A stretch of DNA of 64,000 nucleotides from positions 1-64,000 of the forward strand of contig DASSKW010000014.1 in assembly GCA_035690065.1 (NCBI GenBank), in the 5' to 3' direction. Each line of letters starts with the position of its first letter. The first letter of the stretch is position 1. The notes under the pieces are model-generated. The model saw only the letters and a list, made by a program, of their open reading frames with translations. It was not told the DNA's origin and searched no databases. Position numbers and translations under genes: made by a program. Shown piece by piece: positions 27,048 to 36,166 of the stretch. The stretch is from DASSKW01 sp035690065 (lineage in GTDB: Bacteria; Pseudomonadota; Gammaproteobacteria; Natronospirales; REEB76).

Positions 27048-28050
27048 TCTCTACTCTCCTGCTCCAGGCTCCCCAGACCAGCGCCACGACCGATCCCAGT
27101 AACAAGGCCGCAACACCGTTATGTGCATCGGCCAGCGGCAATGGCAATCCCAGTTCCACGATACTGATGCCGATGCCGACCTGTATCAGCACCAATACTC
27201 CAACCAGCGCACCGAGCCATTTCAATCCCCGGTTCCCGCCCTTCAGCATGAACACCAGACTGGTGCCGAGCAGGGTCAGGAACGTGACTAAAGCGCCGAT
27301 GCGATGGGTGACATGGATCGCCATGCGTGCGGCCTGGGTCAGGATGCCGCCCTGATAATCCTGGCCCACACCATGCCAGGCAAATCCGTCGTGGAAATCC
27401 ATGCCCGCTGGCCACCATTGGGCCTGACAGGTAGGGAAATCCGGACAGGCGATGGCCGCATAGTTGCTGCTGGTCCAGCCCCCCAGCGCGATCTGGCAGA
27501 TCAGCACGATCAAGCCGGCGACGGCAAGCCAACGCATGAAATCGCGGGTCTGCACGCGGTAACGCAGCCAGTCGCCGCTTTGCAGGACCAGCAATATGAG
27601 CAAGGCGAAGGTGGTGAACCCGCCCAGCAGATGCCCCATCACCACGGGTGGGAACAATAGCAGGGTCACCGTCCACATGCCGAGTAACGCCTGGAAGATG
27701 ACCGTCAGCAGCAGCAATGACGGCAGCAGCACCGGTCTGTGCGTCTGCTTGCGCCGCCACCACGCCGCGATGGCCAGGATCAGGATCAATGTCGCCAGCG
27801 AGCCGGCGAAATAACGATGCACCATCTCCTTCCAGGCACGACCCGGTTGCACCGGCCGATTCGGATGAGTGCTATCGGCCTGGGCGATGGAAGCATGCGT
27901 ATCCGGTACCCCCACGTGACCGTAGCAGCCCGGCCAATCAGGACACCCGAGCCCGGCTGCCGATAAGCGCACATACGCACCCAGCACGATCACACCGAAG
28001 GCAAGCACCGTAGCGAGGATGGCAAGACGCAGATACCAGCGAGCGGACAT
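27037..28050 (-). CDS. ctaA: Heme A synthase (CtaA/COX15)
   Basis: 337 residues with eight helices. Conserved heme-ligand His residues are seen in 'KEMVHRYFAGSLA', 'MGHLLGGFTT', 'AIHVTHRIGALVTF' and 'ADAHNGVAALLLG'. The 'RLSAAGLGCPDWPGCYG' loop carries the Cys pair. It oxidises heme O to heme A for cytochrome c oxidase. The gene lies 1 bp after the Sco-like gene and overlaps ctaB. Confidence 0.95.
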   Translation of the reverse strand: MSARWYLRLAILATVLAFGVIVLGAYVRLSAAGLGCPDWPGCYGHVGVPDTHASIAQADSTHPNRPVQPGRAWKEMVHRYFAGSLATLILILAIAAWWRRKQTHRPVLLPSLLLLTVIFQALLGMWTVTLLLFPPVVMGHLLGGFTTFALLILLVLQSGDWLRYRVQTRDFMRWLAVAGLIVLICQIALGGWTSSNYAAIACPDFPTCQAQWWPAGMDFHDGFAWHGVGQDYQGGILTQAARMAIHVTHRIGALVTFLTLLGTSLVFMLKGGNRGLKWLGALVGVLVLIQVGIGISIVELGLPLPLADAHNGVAALLLGSVVALVWGAWSRRVESEH

Positions 28051-28051
28051 T

Positions 28052-28690
28052 TCACATACTCCCGCCGCCGTTCAACAAATGCTGCAGATCCTTGAGCAGC
28101 CCTTGTGGATCAGAATCAGTCGCGTATCGCATGACATAGAATCCACGCGGATCGACCAGGTAGATATACTTCCCGAACCCGGGAGGCATCGTTCCGTTAT
28201 CAGAGAACTGGTCCACGAGCGCTTCGCCCTGCCGACCGGAAAAGTTGACCACCGTCATGTCGGGGTGCAGCTGGGTAAGCTTGCCGGGATCCGCAGGCAT
28301 CCCATCCACCAGATACAGACGTTGTATTGCCTCGATCTTCTCGCCCATGGCATAACGAACCTGGCGGGTATTGTAGAGCGCACCTTCGCAATCTGCGTTG
28401 CAGTTCGTGGGGCCGATATACACCATGGTCCAGTGACCCTTGAAATAATCAGTCGCCAACTCGCCGCCCGTGATCGGTAATGGCAATGCAGAGAGTACGA
28501 GCTCACGCGGCGGCTTGATGAACTCACCGTGACTGATGGTACCGAAGTGCCAGCGATTTATGTTCAGGTACAGTATCCAGGCCGCGATCAGCGGTGCAGC
28601 GAACAGCAGGAAGATACCCACCAGGAACCAGCGGTGTGATTTACCGGGCGCAGGATTGGCAGTGTTATCAGGTGAGTTCGTGTTTCCCAT
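28052..28690 (-). CDS. Membrane-anchored Sco-like protein of the oxidase cluster
   Basis: 212 residues from the ATG at 28690 (a GTG at 28702 is possible). One membrane segment, 'WFLVGIFLLFAAPLIAAWILYL', is followed by a thioredoxin-like domain with 'GHWTMVYIGPTNCNADCEGALYNTRQVRYAMG'. The spaced Cys pair (CNADC, a CxxxC) matches SCO1/SenC copper chaperones, and a later 'FGKYIYLVDPRGFYVMRYA' strand fits that fold. Position between surf1 and ctaA matches the Pseudomonas cox cluster. A role in CuA or general copper/thiol handling is inferred. It overlaps the SURF1 end by 23 bp. Confidence 0.82.
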   Translation of the reverse strand: MGNTNSPDNTANPAPGKSHRWFLVGIFLLFAAPLIAAWILYLNINRWHFGTISHGEFIKPPRELVLSALPLPITGGELATDYFKGHWTMVYIGPTNCNADCEGALYNTRQVRYAMGEKIEAIQRLYLVDGMPADPGKLTQLHPDMTVVNFSGRQGEALVDQFSDNGTMPPGFGKYIYLVDPRGFYVMRYATDSDPQGLLKDLQHLLNGGGSM

Positions 28691-29423
28691 CGTTCCGTCC
28701 ACGTTTCAGATTTACTACGATCCAGATCACAGTCAAGGCTGCGGCCAGTGCAAACCATTGCAACGCATACGCCAGATGCCGGACAGGCGGGAAACCTACA
28801 TCAGGTCGCCAGTCGCGTACATAACCATCAGGCTGATCGGCATCCAGCCAGATCACCGGGTGCAGCAGGGAATCGCCATATAACTTCATCAGCGCCGAGT
28901 GATCCGGGTATAGCAATATTTTCGGCCAACCTGCCGGTATGGTTGCTTTACCAAGCCGGATACCCGGCACCGGCAGGATACCGGCGATGCCGCTGATATC
29001 GCGACTGCTCGCCGCCAACGGCAACTCCGGTGCCTTGTCATCACCGACTACCTTGGCCAACCAGCCCCGGTCCACCATCACGATCTGCTTCCCTGGTTCG
29101 AGGATGAAAGGTGTCAATACTTCATAGCCGACAGCATCATCATGCTGCATATCCTGCAGCAGCAACTGATGTGCTGCATCGTAATGACCATGCGCAAAGA
29201 CATGCCGGTAACGCGGTAACGCCGCCAACCGTCCGTCGGCTGCCATCTGATTGATATCCAGTGGGGGCAATCGTTCGCTCTGGTTGTACTCTTGCAGCAA
29301 GCTTCGCTTGTAATCCGCCCGGTGCAATTGCCAGATACCCAGGCGCACCAGAATCACAAACATGATCAATGCAGCCAGCGTCGGCCATAGTGTGGGATGA
29401 AACCGCCATTTGCCCAGGTTCAT
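28668..29423 (-). CDS. SURF1 family cytochrome oxidase biogenesis protein
   Basis: 251 residues from the ATG at 29423 ('MNLGKWRFHPTLWPT'); the longer frame to 29552 would cross the divergent DUF2909 gene. Two membrane segments, near the N-terminus ('LAALIMFVILVRLGIWQLHRA') and the C-terminus ('LQWFALAAALTVIWIVVNLKRG'), flank a periplasmic domain with 'VDRGWLAKV' and 'PVIWLDADQPDGYVRDW'. SURF1 helps place heme A in subunit I. First gene of the heme A unit. Confidence 0.92.
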   Translation of the reverse strand: MNLGKWRFHPTLWPTLAALIMFVILVRLGIWQLHRADYKRSLLQEYNQSERLPPLDINQMAADGRLAALPRYRHVFAHGHYDAAHQLLLQDMQHDDAVGYEVLTPFILEPGKQIVMVDRGWLAKVVGDDKAPELPLAASSRDISGIAGILPVPGIRLGKATIPAGWPKILLYPDHSALMKLYGDSLLHPVIWLDADQPDGYVRDWRPDVGFPPVRHLAYALQWFALAAALTVIWIVVNLKRGRNDGKHELT

Positions 29424-29465
29424 GTTGCGTGCTAACGTGAGCCGGTCATTTCTCGGAAGCGGACA

Positions 29466-29681
29466 ATGATCTCCAATATCATCGTCATTGTAATTCTCCT
29501 GATTATCATCGCCAGCCTGTTCTCGGGTTTGTTCTACATGCTGAAGGATCATGGCCGGTCAAATCGCGCACTCAAAGCTCTGACCGTACGCATCACCCTG
29601 TCACTGCTGTTATTTGCCTTGCTGATGATCGGCTACTGGACCGGCCTGCTGCATCCACATGGCCTGATCCCGTATCACTAG
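29466..29681 (+). CDS. DUF2909 twin-transmembrane protein
   Basis: 71 residues: an N-terminal helix ('IIVIVILLIIIASLFSGLFYML'), a basic loop ('KDHGRSNRALKALTVRI') and a second helix ('LSLLLFALLMIGYWTGLL'), ending 'HPHGLIPYH'. This matches DUF2909 proteins found in gammaproteobacterial cytochrome oxidase clusters between coxC and surf1. It is divergent from SURF1 (42 bp) and convergent with coxC. Function unknown; conserved position suggests a link to oxidase assembly. Confidence 0.85.
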   Translation: MISNIIVIVILLIIIASLFSGLFYMLKDHGRSNRALKALTVRITLSLLLFALLMIGYWTGLLHPHGLIPYH

Positions 29682-29712
29682 AGACAGCACGCATGGTCTG
29701 AAAACGGGAACA

Positions 29713-29736
29713 GCGCCGCGCAATGCGCGGCGCTTT
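29713..29736. terminator. Terminator between DUF2909 and coxC
   Basis: GCGCCGCGC-AAT-GCGCGGCGC is a perfect 9-bp stem followed by TTT on the plus strand, in the convergent gap. Confidence 0.75.
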
Positions 29737-29768
29737 CCGTTGTACCGGATGGGGATTGAACCGTCGGT

Positions 29769-30644
29769 CTATAGCCAATATACGAAGATGTACAGACCCA
29801 ACCACACCACGTCCACGAAGTGCCAGTACCAGGACACCGCTTCGAATGCGAAATGGTTGTCGGGAGTGAAATGACCCTTGAGTGAACGCACCAGGATCAC
29901 GCTCAGCATGATGGCACCGATGGTCACATGCAGGCCGTGGAACCCGGTCAGCATGAAGAAGGTGGAACCATATATACCGCTGCCCAGCGTCAGATTCTGC
30001 TTGGTGTAGGCCTCGATATATTCATGGGCCTGCAAGACCACGAACGAGAAGCCCAGTATCACGGTAAACAACAGGAACCAGCACAGCTTCTTCCGGTTGC
30101 CTTCCTTCAGCCCCCAGTGTGCGATGGTCACGGTCACGCCGCTGCTCAGCAGAATCAGCGTGTTGATCGCAGCGATACCAGTCGCTTTCATGGCTTCGAA
30201 GTCGCCGCCGACGTTGGCGGGTCCGTTCGATGGCCAGGTCGGCTCATACCCTTTCCAGGTCAGCAGATTGGTAAACAGCGAATTACTGCTACCGCCCAGC
30301 CAGGGTTGTATGAACACGCGTGCGTAGAACAATGCCCCGAAGAACGCTCCAAAGAACATCACTTCGGAAAAGATGAACCAGGTCATGCCCCAGCGGAACG
30401 AGCGATCTACCTGGGCGTTGTAGACGCCGCCCTGACTTTCGCGGATCACCGTACCGAACCAGCCAAACATCATGAACAGTACGATAAGCAGACCAAGCAC
30501 GAACAGGTATTTCCCGAATGCCAGATCTTCCAGCCAGGTGGCCGCACCGAGCATGGTGGTGAACAGTCCGATGGAGCCGATGATCGGCCATTGCGTCCCG
30601 TGTGGGACGTAGTAATTACTGCTGGCGTGTGCCTCTGCTGACAT
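29769..30644 (-). CDS. ctaE: Cytochrome c oxidase subunit III
   Basis: 291 residues with seven helices. Family marks are 'YYVPHGTQWPIIGS', 'GMTWFIFSEVMFFGAFFGALFYAR', 'LLSSGVTVTIAHWGLKEGNR', 'FFMLTGFHGLHVTIGAIML' and 'FEAVSWYWHFVDVVWLGLYIFVYWL'. Core membrane subunit of the aa3 oxidase. It lies 98 bp after the 42-residue ORF; no ctaG (Cox11) gene intervenes as would be usual. Confidence 0.96.
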   Translation of the reverse strand: MSAEAHASSNYYVPHGTQWPIIGSIGLFTTMLGAATWLEDLAFGKYLFVLGLLIVLFMMFGWFGTVIRESQGGVYNAQVDRSFRWGMTWFIFSEVMFFGAFFGALFYARVFIQPWLGGSSNSLFTNLLTWKGYEPTWPSNGPANVGGDFEAMKATGIAAINTLILLSSGVTVTIAHWGLKEGNRKKLCWFLLFTVILGFSFVVLQAHEYIEAYTKQNLTLGSGIYGSTFFMLTGFHGLHVTIGAIMLSVILVRSLKGHFTPDNHFAFEAVSWYWHFVDVVWLGLYIFVYWL

Positions 30645-30742
30645 TTGCTGTCTCCCGTTTCAAGCAACCTGATGTCCGTGTCCGGACTTGTTGAATTTAA
30701 TACTCCGGACCGGCGTTACACGCACCGTTTGCCGTGCCTGAT

Positions 30743-30871
30743 TCACGAAAATGTGTGTCGCCAATGCACCAGGCAAAAAATCCCGACGTAGAACGCCACC
30801 GCCAACACTCCCAGTATCAGGACAGTGCGCCGAATCCGGCGACGGCTGGATTCTTCATCCCGTATGCTCAT
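30743..30871 (-). CDS. Small single-helix protein in the coxA-coxC gap (oxidase small assembly protein-like)
   Basis: A 42-residue ORF (ATG complement at 30869-30871, TGA at 30743-30745) translated by hand: acidic/basic head 'MSIRDEESSRRRIRRT', one hydrophobic helix 'VLILGVLAVAFYVGIFCLV' and tail 'HWRHTFS'. Length, charged head and one helix resemble the 'cytochrome oxidase small assembly protein' annotated between coxA and ctaG in betaproteobacteria and some relatives. It starts 27 bases after coxA ends, in the same direction. No recognisable function beyond context; short enough that most gene callers would skip it. Confidence 0.6.
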   Translation of the reverse strand: MSIRDEESSRRRIRRTVLILGVLAVAFYVGIFCLVHWRHTFS

Positions 30872-30898
30872 GTCATCTGTCGACACTTTACCTGCACC

Positions 30899-32503
30899 TT
30901 ACTCCGGCCGATACGGTTGCGCCCAGATGGCAGAAGCAGGCGGCGGTTCCGTAAAGCTGTGGTATGGAGGCGGTGAAGACAAGGTCCATTCCAGACCGTG
31001 GGCTCCCTCCCAGGCGCGGGCTTCGGCTTTCTTGCCGCCGCGGATACAGACGATGACGCCCGCGACCAGTAGCAGCTGAGAGGCGCCGAATACGAATCCA
31101 CCTATGGAAGCCAGCATGTTGAAATCGGTGAACTGCACCGGGTAATCGGGGATGCGGCGTGGCATGCCAGCGAGACCCAGGAAATGCATCGGGAAAAATA
31201 ACACGTTCACCGCGATCACGCTCAGCCAGAAATGCCACTTCGCGAGAGTCTCGTTGTACATGTGGCCGGTCCACTTCGGCAACCAGTAATATACGGCCCC
31301 CATGATGGCAAAGGCGGCTCCCGTCACCAGCACGTAGTGGAAGTGCGCCACCACGAAGTAAGTCTGATGATACTGATAATCAGCGGGCACCAGGGCCAGC
31401 ATCACTCCCGAAAAACCACCGATCGTAAACAGGAACACGAATGCTATCGCAAACAGCATCGGGGTCTCGAAGGTCAATGAGCCTTGCCACATGGTGGCCA
31501 GCCAGTTGAATACCTTCACGCCGGTCGGTACCGCGATCAGCATGGTGCTGAACATGAAGAACAGTTCGGCCGCCAGTGGCATCCCGACTGTGAACATGTG
31601 GTGCGCCCAGACGATGAACGACAGGAATGCGATGGAAGCGATCGCGTATACCATCGAGGTATAGCCAAACAGCGGCTTGCGCGAGAAGGTGGCGATGATC
31701 TCCGAGATGATGCCGAACGCCGGCAGAATCATGATGTACACCTCGGGGTGACCGAAGAACCAGAACACGTGCTGGTATAGCACCGGATCTCCTCCGCCCG
31801 CGGCGTTGAAGAAACTGGTGCCGAAGTAGCGGTCGGTCAACATCATGGTTACCGCGCCCGCCAGCACCGGCATCACTGCGATCAACAGGTAGGCGGTAAT
31901 CAGCCAGCTCCGCACGAACATCGGCATCTTCATCAACGGCATGTCTTTGGAGCGCAGGTTCAGGATCGTCGCGATCACGTTGATGGCACCCATCACCGAG
32001 GAGATGCCCATCAGATGAATGGCGAAGATCACAAACGGAAATGCCATGCCGGTCTGCAGGAACAATGGTGGATACATGGTCCAGCCGCCCGCCGGGCCAC
32101 CGCCAGGCATCAGGGTGGTGGACAGCAACAGCAGGAATGCGAACGGCAACAGCCAGAAGCTCCAGTTGTTCATACGCGGCAACGCCATGTCCGGCGCGCC
32201 GATCATCATCGGGATCATCCAGTTGGCGAGGCCCACGAACGCCGGCATGATGGCGCCGAAGATCATGATCAAACCGTGCATGGTGGTCAGCTCGTTGAAG
32301 AACAACGGGTCGACCAGTTGCATACCGGGTTCAAACAGCTCAGCGCGAATCATCATCGCGAAGCTGCCACCGACGAAGAACATCAACAAACTGAAGAACA
32401 GGTACAGAGTACCGATGTCCTTGTGGTTGGTGGTGGAGATCCAGCGCCAGATTCCGCTCGGGTGTTCGGAGTGGTGCTCGTGTGCTACGGCAGTGTTGCT
32501 CAT
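30899..32503 (-). CDS. ctaD: Cytochrome c oxidase subunit I
   Basis: 534 residues with twelve helices. Heme and CuB ligands are visible: '[15 protein letters not shown]', '[21 protein letters not shown]' (the His-Tyr cross-link pair), '[12 protein letters not shown]', '[17 protein letters not shown]'. The K-channel 'GYTSMVYAI' and the D-channel acid region '[10 protein letters not shown]' are present. This is the catalytic subunit of an aa3-type oxidase. It follows coxB by 21 bp. Confidence 0.97.
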   Translation of the reverse strand: MSNTAVAHEHHSEHPSGIWRWISTTNHKDIGTLYLFFSLLMFFVGGSFAMMIRAELFEPGMQLVDPLFFNELTTMHGLIMIFGAIMPAFVGLANWMIPMMIGAPDMALPRMNNWSFWLLPFAFLLLLSTTLMPGGGPAGGWTMYPPLFLQTGMAFPFVIFAIHLMGISSVMGAINVIATILNLRSKDMPLMKMPMFVRSWLITAYLLIAVMPVLAGAVTMMLTDRYFGTSFFNAAGGGDPVLYQHVFWFFGHPEVYIMILPAFGIISEIIATFSRKPLFGYTSMVYAIASIAFLSFIVWAHHMFTVGMPLAAELFFMFSTMLIAVPTGVKVFNWLATMWQGSLTFETPMLFAIAFVFLFTIGGFSGVMLALVPADYQYHQTYFVVAHFHYVLVTGAAFAIMGAVYYWLPKWTGHMYNETLAKWHFWLSVIAVNVLFFPMHFLGLAGMPRRIPDYPVQFTDFNMLASIGGFVFGASQLLLVAGVIVCIRGGKKAEARAWEGAHGLEWTLSSPPPYHSFTEPPPASAIWAQPYRPE

Positions 32504-32524
32504 CTGATTCTCCTCATGATCCTT

Positions 32525-33841
32525 TTAGCGTGCAGCCTTGATCTGGGCAGGCTTGACGAGATCCCCGGTGTGGTTACCGAAGGCGTTGCGTTCATAAGTG
32601 ATGACGGCAGCGAGATCGTCATCTTTCAGGATCTTGCCCCAGGCCGGCATGATGCCCTTGCCTTGCAATACCAGACTGATATGCGCCGCTAACGGACCAT
32701 TCGGGACGGGACCACCGGCGATAGCCGGCACACTCATGGCCGGATTACCCTTGCCATCCGGCATGTGGCAGGCCGCGCAGTTTTGATCGAAGACCTGCTT
32801 GCCGCGGGTCATGGCAATCTGCATGGTCCATGCAGAACTGGAAGCCGGTGTCGCTGCCTCAGCAGGTTTGTTTGCCGCCTGAGCCGGGGCTGCGGTTGCA
32901 ACTGGTGCGGAGACAGGTGCCGCCGCCGCAGTCGGCGCATTGAAATTCAGTACTGCCGGGGCGAACTCCACCGGGCTGCCGTTCTGTTCCGGCTGCAGCG
33001 TCTGCGGATTGATATAGGCGCCCCCGCCAGCTTTCACCGCGGCCACCCATTTCTGGTAATCGTCCCGCGACTCAGCCACCACCACGATCGGCATGAATCC
33101 ATGCCAGCGGCCGCATAACTCGGTACAGCCGCCGCGATAGATACCGGGCTTCTCCACCTTGATCCAGGCCTGGTTTACGAAACCCGGAATCGCATCGGTC
33201 TTCTCTGCGAAATCCGGCACATACCACGAATGGATCACGTCATTCGAGGTGATGAGCAGACGTATCTTCTCATCGACGGGGACCACCAGCGGATGATCGA
33301 CGTCACGCAGATAATGCGGCACGCTGGCAGGGTCGATACCCGAATCGAGCCGGCTGGCTTTCGCGCTGTCGGCCGCTAGCATGCTGAAATAGCTGAATCC
33401 GTCCTGCAGGTAATCGTATTGCCACTTCCACTGATAACCGGTGATCTTCACGGTCATATCCGGCTCGCTGGCGTCGTAGATACGCACCAAACCCTTGGCA
33501 GCCGGGATCGACAGGGCGATCAGGATGATGAACGGGATGATGGTCCAGGTCACTTCGAAGAAAGTGTTGTCGTGGAAATGCGCAGCCTTGTAACCGGCGG
33601 ATTTGCGATGGAAGATGATCGACCAGATCATCAACCCGAACACTACGACGCCGATCCCGACGCATACCCAGAACGCGAACATGTGTATCCACCAGGCATT
33701 GTGACTGATGGGCGTCACACCCTGGGGCATGTTGATGCTTGAAGGCATATCCGCATCACTGGCGAATGCCGCCCCGGACATGAACGTCAGCACCGTGATC
33801 ATTGCGCTGCGAAACGCGTTCCTGAATATGTTGATGACCAT
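32525..33841 (-). CDS. ctaC: Cytochrome c oxidase subunit II with fused cytochrome c domain
   Basis: 438 residues from the ATG at 33841 (AGGAGA upstream); 13 extra residues in the open frame are rejected. After a signal peptide ending 'GAAFASDA', two helices precede the CuA cupredoxin domain with the intact ligand set in 'GGCTELCGRWHGFMPIVV' and 'TSNDVIHSWYVP'. A Pro/Ala-rich linker (about residues 305-335) leads to a C-terminal cytochrome c domain with CAACH and axial Met in 'GKGIMPAWG'. The fused heme lets the oxidase take electrons directly from the bc1 or small cytochromes (caa3-like architecture). Confidence 0.95.
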   Translation of the reverse strand: MVINIFRNAFRSAMITVLTFMSGAAFASDADMPSSINMPQGVTPISHNAWWIHMFAFWVCVGIGVVVFGLMIWSIIFHRKSAGYKAAHFHDNTFFEVTWTIIPFIILIALSIPAAKGLVRIYDASEPDMTVKITGYQWKWQYDYLQDGFSYFSMLAADSAKASRLDSGIDPASVPHYLRDVDHPLVVPVDEKIRLLITSNDVIHSWYVPDFAEKTDAIPGFVNQAWIKVEKPGIYRGGCTELCGRWHGFMPIVVVAESRDDYQKWVAAVKAGGGAYINPQTLQPEQNGSPVEFAPAVLNFNAPTAAAAPVSAPVATAAPAQAANKPAEAATPASSSAWTMQIAMTRGKQVFDQNCAACHMPDGKGNPAMSVPAIAGGPVPNGPLAAHISLVLQGKGIMPAWGKILKDDDLAAVITYERNAFGNHTGDLVKPAQIKAAR

Positions 33842-33883
33842 GCGTATTTTTCTCCTGATGGATATCGTTCTGTACGCCATCCC

Positions 33884-34378
33884 TCAAATCCGGCCCATGT
33901 TTCCCACGGGGCCGATCAGGCTGGCCAGGCGCTGTTCCAAGCTGTCACGTTCGTCGTCCGCCAAACAACGCCCCACTTCACATTCCCGGCCATGGGAACG
34001 GATGAATAATCTGCGAGAGTGTAATCTCGCGTCAGGTACTTTCACCACTACCTGGGCCCAATAGCGATTAAATTCCATGTGTTCGTGCCGATGATGGCTG
34101 CGCTCCCGATCCACGATCACGCTCTCGCCGCGCACCACGATCTGTTCACTGTAGCCGCCCCGTTGCCAACACAACCGCTGGCAGAACCCGAGCCAGACCA
34201 GCTCGAGTACGGCATATACCAGTACCGGCCAGAACCCGTGCAACGCGAACCAGCCTGCCAACACCAAGGTCACAACCGAAAGACTGCCGTAAAAGACCCA
34301 CAGAGCCGTTCGGGTCAGCGAGCGATTCGGAACCATCACGATGCGCTGGGAAGCCGCATCCAGTTCGATCTCCAACAT
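33884..34378 (-). CDS. DUF2244 domain-containing membrane protein
   Basis: 164 residues from the ATG at 34378 (CAGGG upstream); the frame is open to 34534 but the extra 52 residues look non-native. 'RIVMVPNRSLTRTALWVFYG' starts two close helices ('SVVTLVLAGWFALHGFWPVLVYAVLELVWLGFC'-type hairpin), followed by a PH-like soluble part ('EQIVVRGESVIVDRER...EFNRYWAQVVV', 'FIRSHGRECEVGRCLADDER'). DUF2244 proteins often sit next to coxB; the function is not established. The 42-bp spacing to coxB suggests co-transcription. Confidence 0.78.
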   Translation of the reverse strand: MLEIELDAASQRIVMVPNRSLTRTALWVFYGSLSVVTLVLAGWFALHGFWPVLVYAVLELVWLGFCQRLCWQRGGYSEQIVVRGESVIVDRERSHHRHEHMEFNRYWAQVVVKVPDARLHSRRLFIRSHGRECEVGRCLADDERDSLEQRLASLIGPVGNMGRI

Positions 34379-34589
34379 GCCCTGACACCCCGCAGCAAGG
34401 TTTGCTGCACGCCGTTCGGGGCGTCCTGCCGTACTGAAATCCAGCACTTCTCCCCGACGAAAACAGGCTGAAAACTGGGCCTGTATGCTACTGCATGACC
34501 TTAGTCTGCGCAACGGAAAAGGTCTGTTAATCAATCACGGATCACCGTGGTTCTTATCCGACAGATAGCTGAATGTACAGGGATTTCAC

Positions 34590-35270
34590 TCAGGAAAGCT
34601 GTTGCGCGACAGTAACAAGATACTTGTCCACGAGCCCGTTTTCCGGCACGGCCATATAGGGCACTGTACCCAACAGGGGCGCCGGCAGTCCCTCACGCAG
34701 AGTCGCCAGATTCTCATCTGCACGCGGAAATTCGGACTCTACCCGGTTGGCGATCCAGCCGGCGAGTCGCAGGCCATCGGCTCGGATCGCGCGCGCAGTG
34801 AGCAACGCATGATTGAGACAACCGAGCCGCATCCCGACCACCATCACCACAGGCAACGCCAGCGCCCGCGCCAGTTCCGGCAAGCTTAATCGCTCCGCAA
34901 GCGGCACCTGCCAGCCGCCCACCCCTTCCACGACCACCGCGTCGCCACGTTCACACACCCGCCGGTAAGTATCGAGCAGCACTGATAACTCGATTTGCAC
35001 GCCCGCTTCTGCAGCCGCGATGTGTGGCGCGATCGGTGGTTCGAATGCATACGGGTTCACCCATTCGTAAGGTAATGGCACGCTCGCACTGCGCTGGATA
35101 GCCAGCGCATCGTCATTGCGCAGACCCTCCGGGGTGTGTATTGCACCGCTCGCCACCGGTTTCATGCCGACGCTGCGCAAGCTGGCCGCGGCGAAACCGC
35201 GCAACAGACCGCAACTCACCAGCGTCTTGCCGATGCCGGTGTCGGTACCGGTGACGAACACGCCGCGCAT
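34590..35270 (-). CDS. bioD: ATP-dependent dethiobiotin synthetase BioD
   Basis: 226 residues. The P-loop 'FVTGTDTGIGKTLVSCGLL' and 'GMKPVASGA' are followed by 'VVEGVGGWQVPLAERLSLPELA', all family-typical. It closes the ureido ring of dethiobiotin from DAPA and CO2. The ATG overlaps the bioC stop by one base. Last gene of bioBFHCD. Confidence 0.96.
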   Translation of the reverse strand: MRGVFVTGTDTGIGKTLVSCGLLRGFAAASLRSVGMKPVASGAIHTPEGLRNDDALAIQRSASVPLPYEWVNPYAFEPPIAPHIAAAEAGVQIELSVLLDTYRRVCERGDAVVVEGVGGWQVPLAERLSLPELARALALPVVMVVGMRLGCLNHALLTARAIRADGLRLAGWIANRVESEFPRADENLATLREGLPAPLLGTVPYMAVPENGLVDKYLVTVAQQLS

Positions 35271-36166
35271 CAGCCCGCCCCCCCAGCCCGTCCCCTCTCA
35301 CCCATGACAATGCGCAGTTCGTCAGCAGTCAACATGTCCGCAGGGATATAGGCGGGGGTCCAGGCCGTGCCATAGACCACTTCATAGGTCGCGGGCAAGC
35401 GCCCCTGATGGCGGAACTGTTCGTATGCCGCCGCGAGCTTGTCGATACGCCGGCGTCCGCCGAGCGAATGCGCACGTCCGGCGGTCACGTTGTGGGCGCC
35501 GATGTCTTTCAGGTCACGCATCAGGTGGCGCACGTCCGCATAAGTGAGTGTGATGTGCTCCACATCCATGACGGGTTCCACAAAACCGGCCCGGATCAAC
35601 GCATCCCCGATATCGTGCATATCGATGAATCGGTTCACGTGATTGAAGGCATCCACATCGCGCCAGGCGGCACGCAATTCCCTGAGCGTATCCGGCCCGA
35701 AACTGCTGAACAGCAGCAACCCGTGTGGGCGCACTATGCGACGCAATTCACCGAACACCTGATCCAGGTCATCACACCATTGCAACATCAGATTGCAATT
35801 CACAAACTCGAAACTGTTGGCAGCGAACGGCAGGCGCATGGCGTCGGCACACACCAGCGGCTTGCGTCTGAACCAGCCCTGGCGACGGCGTGCAGCCGAG
35901 AGCATGCCCATCGCCACGTCGAGACCCAATACCTGCGCCCGCGGATACCGCCTGGACAGCGCATTCAATTGATGGCCCGTACCGCAACCCAGATCCAGTA
36001 TCCGGGCAGGTGTGAGCGTGGTGAGTTCGAGACGCTCCAGTAACCGGGCACCGATCTCACGTTGCAATACTGCGGCCGCATCGTAACCGCGTGCAGCATG
36101 ATCGAATGCCTTGCGTATCTGACGCCGATCGAGCCGGAAAACATCTTCTTCAGTTAGCGTATTCAT
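35270..36166 (-). CDS. bioC: Malonyl-ACP O-methyltransferase BioC
   Basis: 298 residues. SAM-binding motif 'ILDLGCGTGHQLNALSRRYP' and 'VLGLDVAMGMLSAAR' are followed by 'ADAMRLPFAANSFEFVNCNLMLQWCDD'. The 'IRKAFDHAARGYDAAAVLQREIGARLL' start is characteristic. It methylates malonyl-ACP to disguise it for fatty-acid elongation to pimeloyl-ACP. Overlaps bioH by 17 bp. Confidence 0.95.
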   Translation of the reverse strand: MNTLTEEDVFRLDRRQIRKAFDHAARGYDAAAVLQREIGARLLERLELTTLTPARILDLGCGTGHQLNALSRRYPRAQVLGLDVAMGMLSAARRRQGWFRRKPLVCADAMRLPFAANSFEFVNCNLMLQWCDDLDQVFGELRRIVRPHGLLLFSSFGPDTLRELRAAWRDVDAFNHVNRFIDMHDIGDALIRAGFVEPVMDVEHITLTYADVRHLMRDLKDIGAHNVTAGRAHSLGGRRRIDKLAAAYEQFRHQGRLPATYEVVYGTAWTPAYIPADMLTADELRIVMGERGRAGGAG

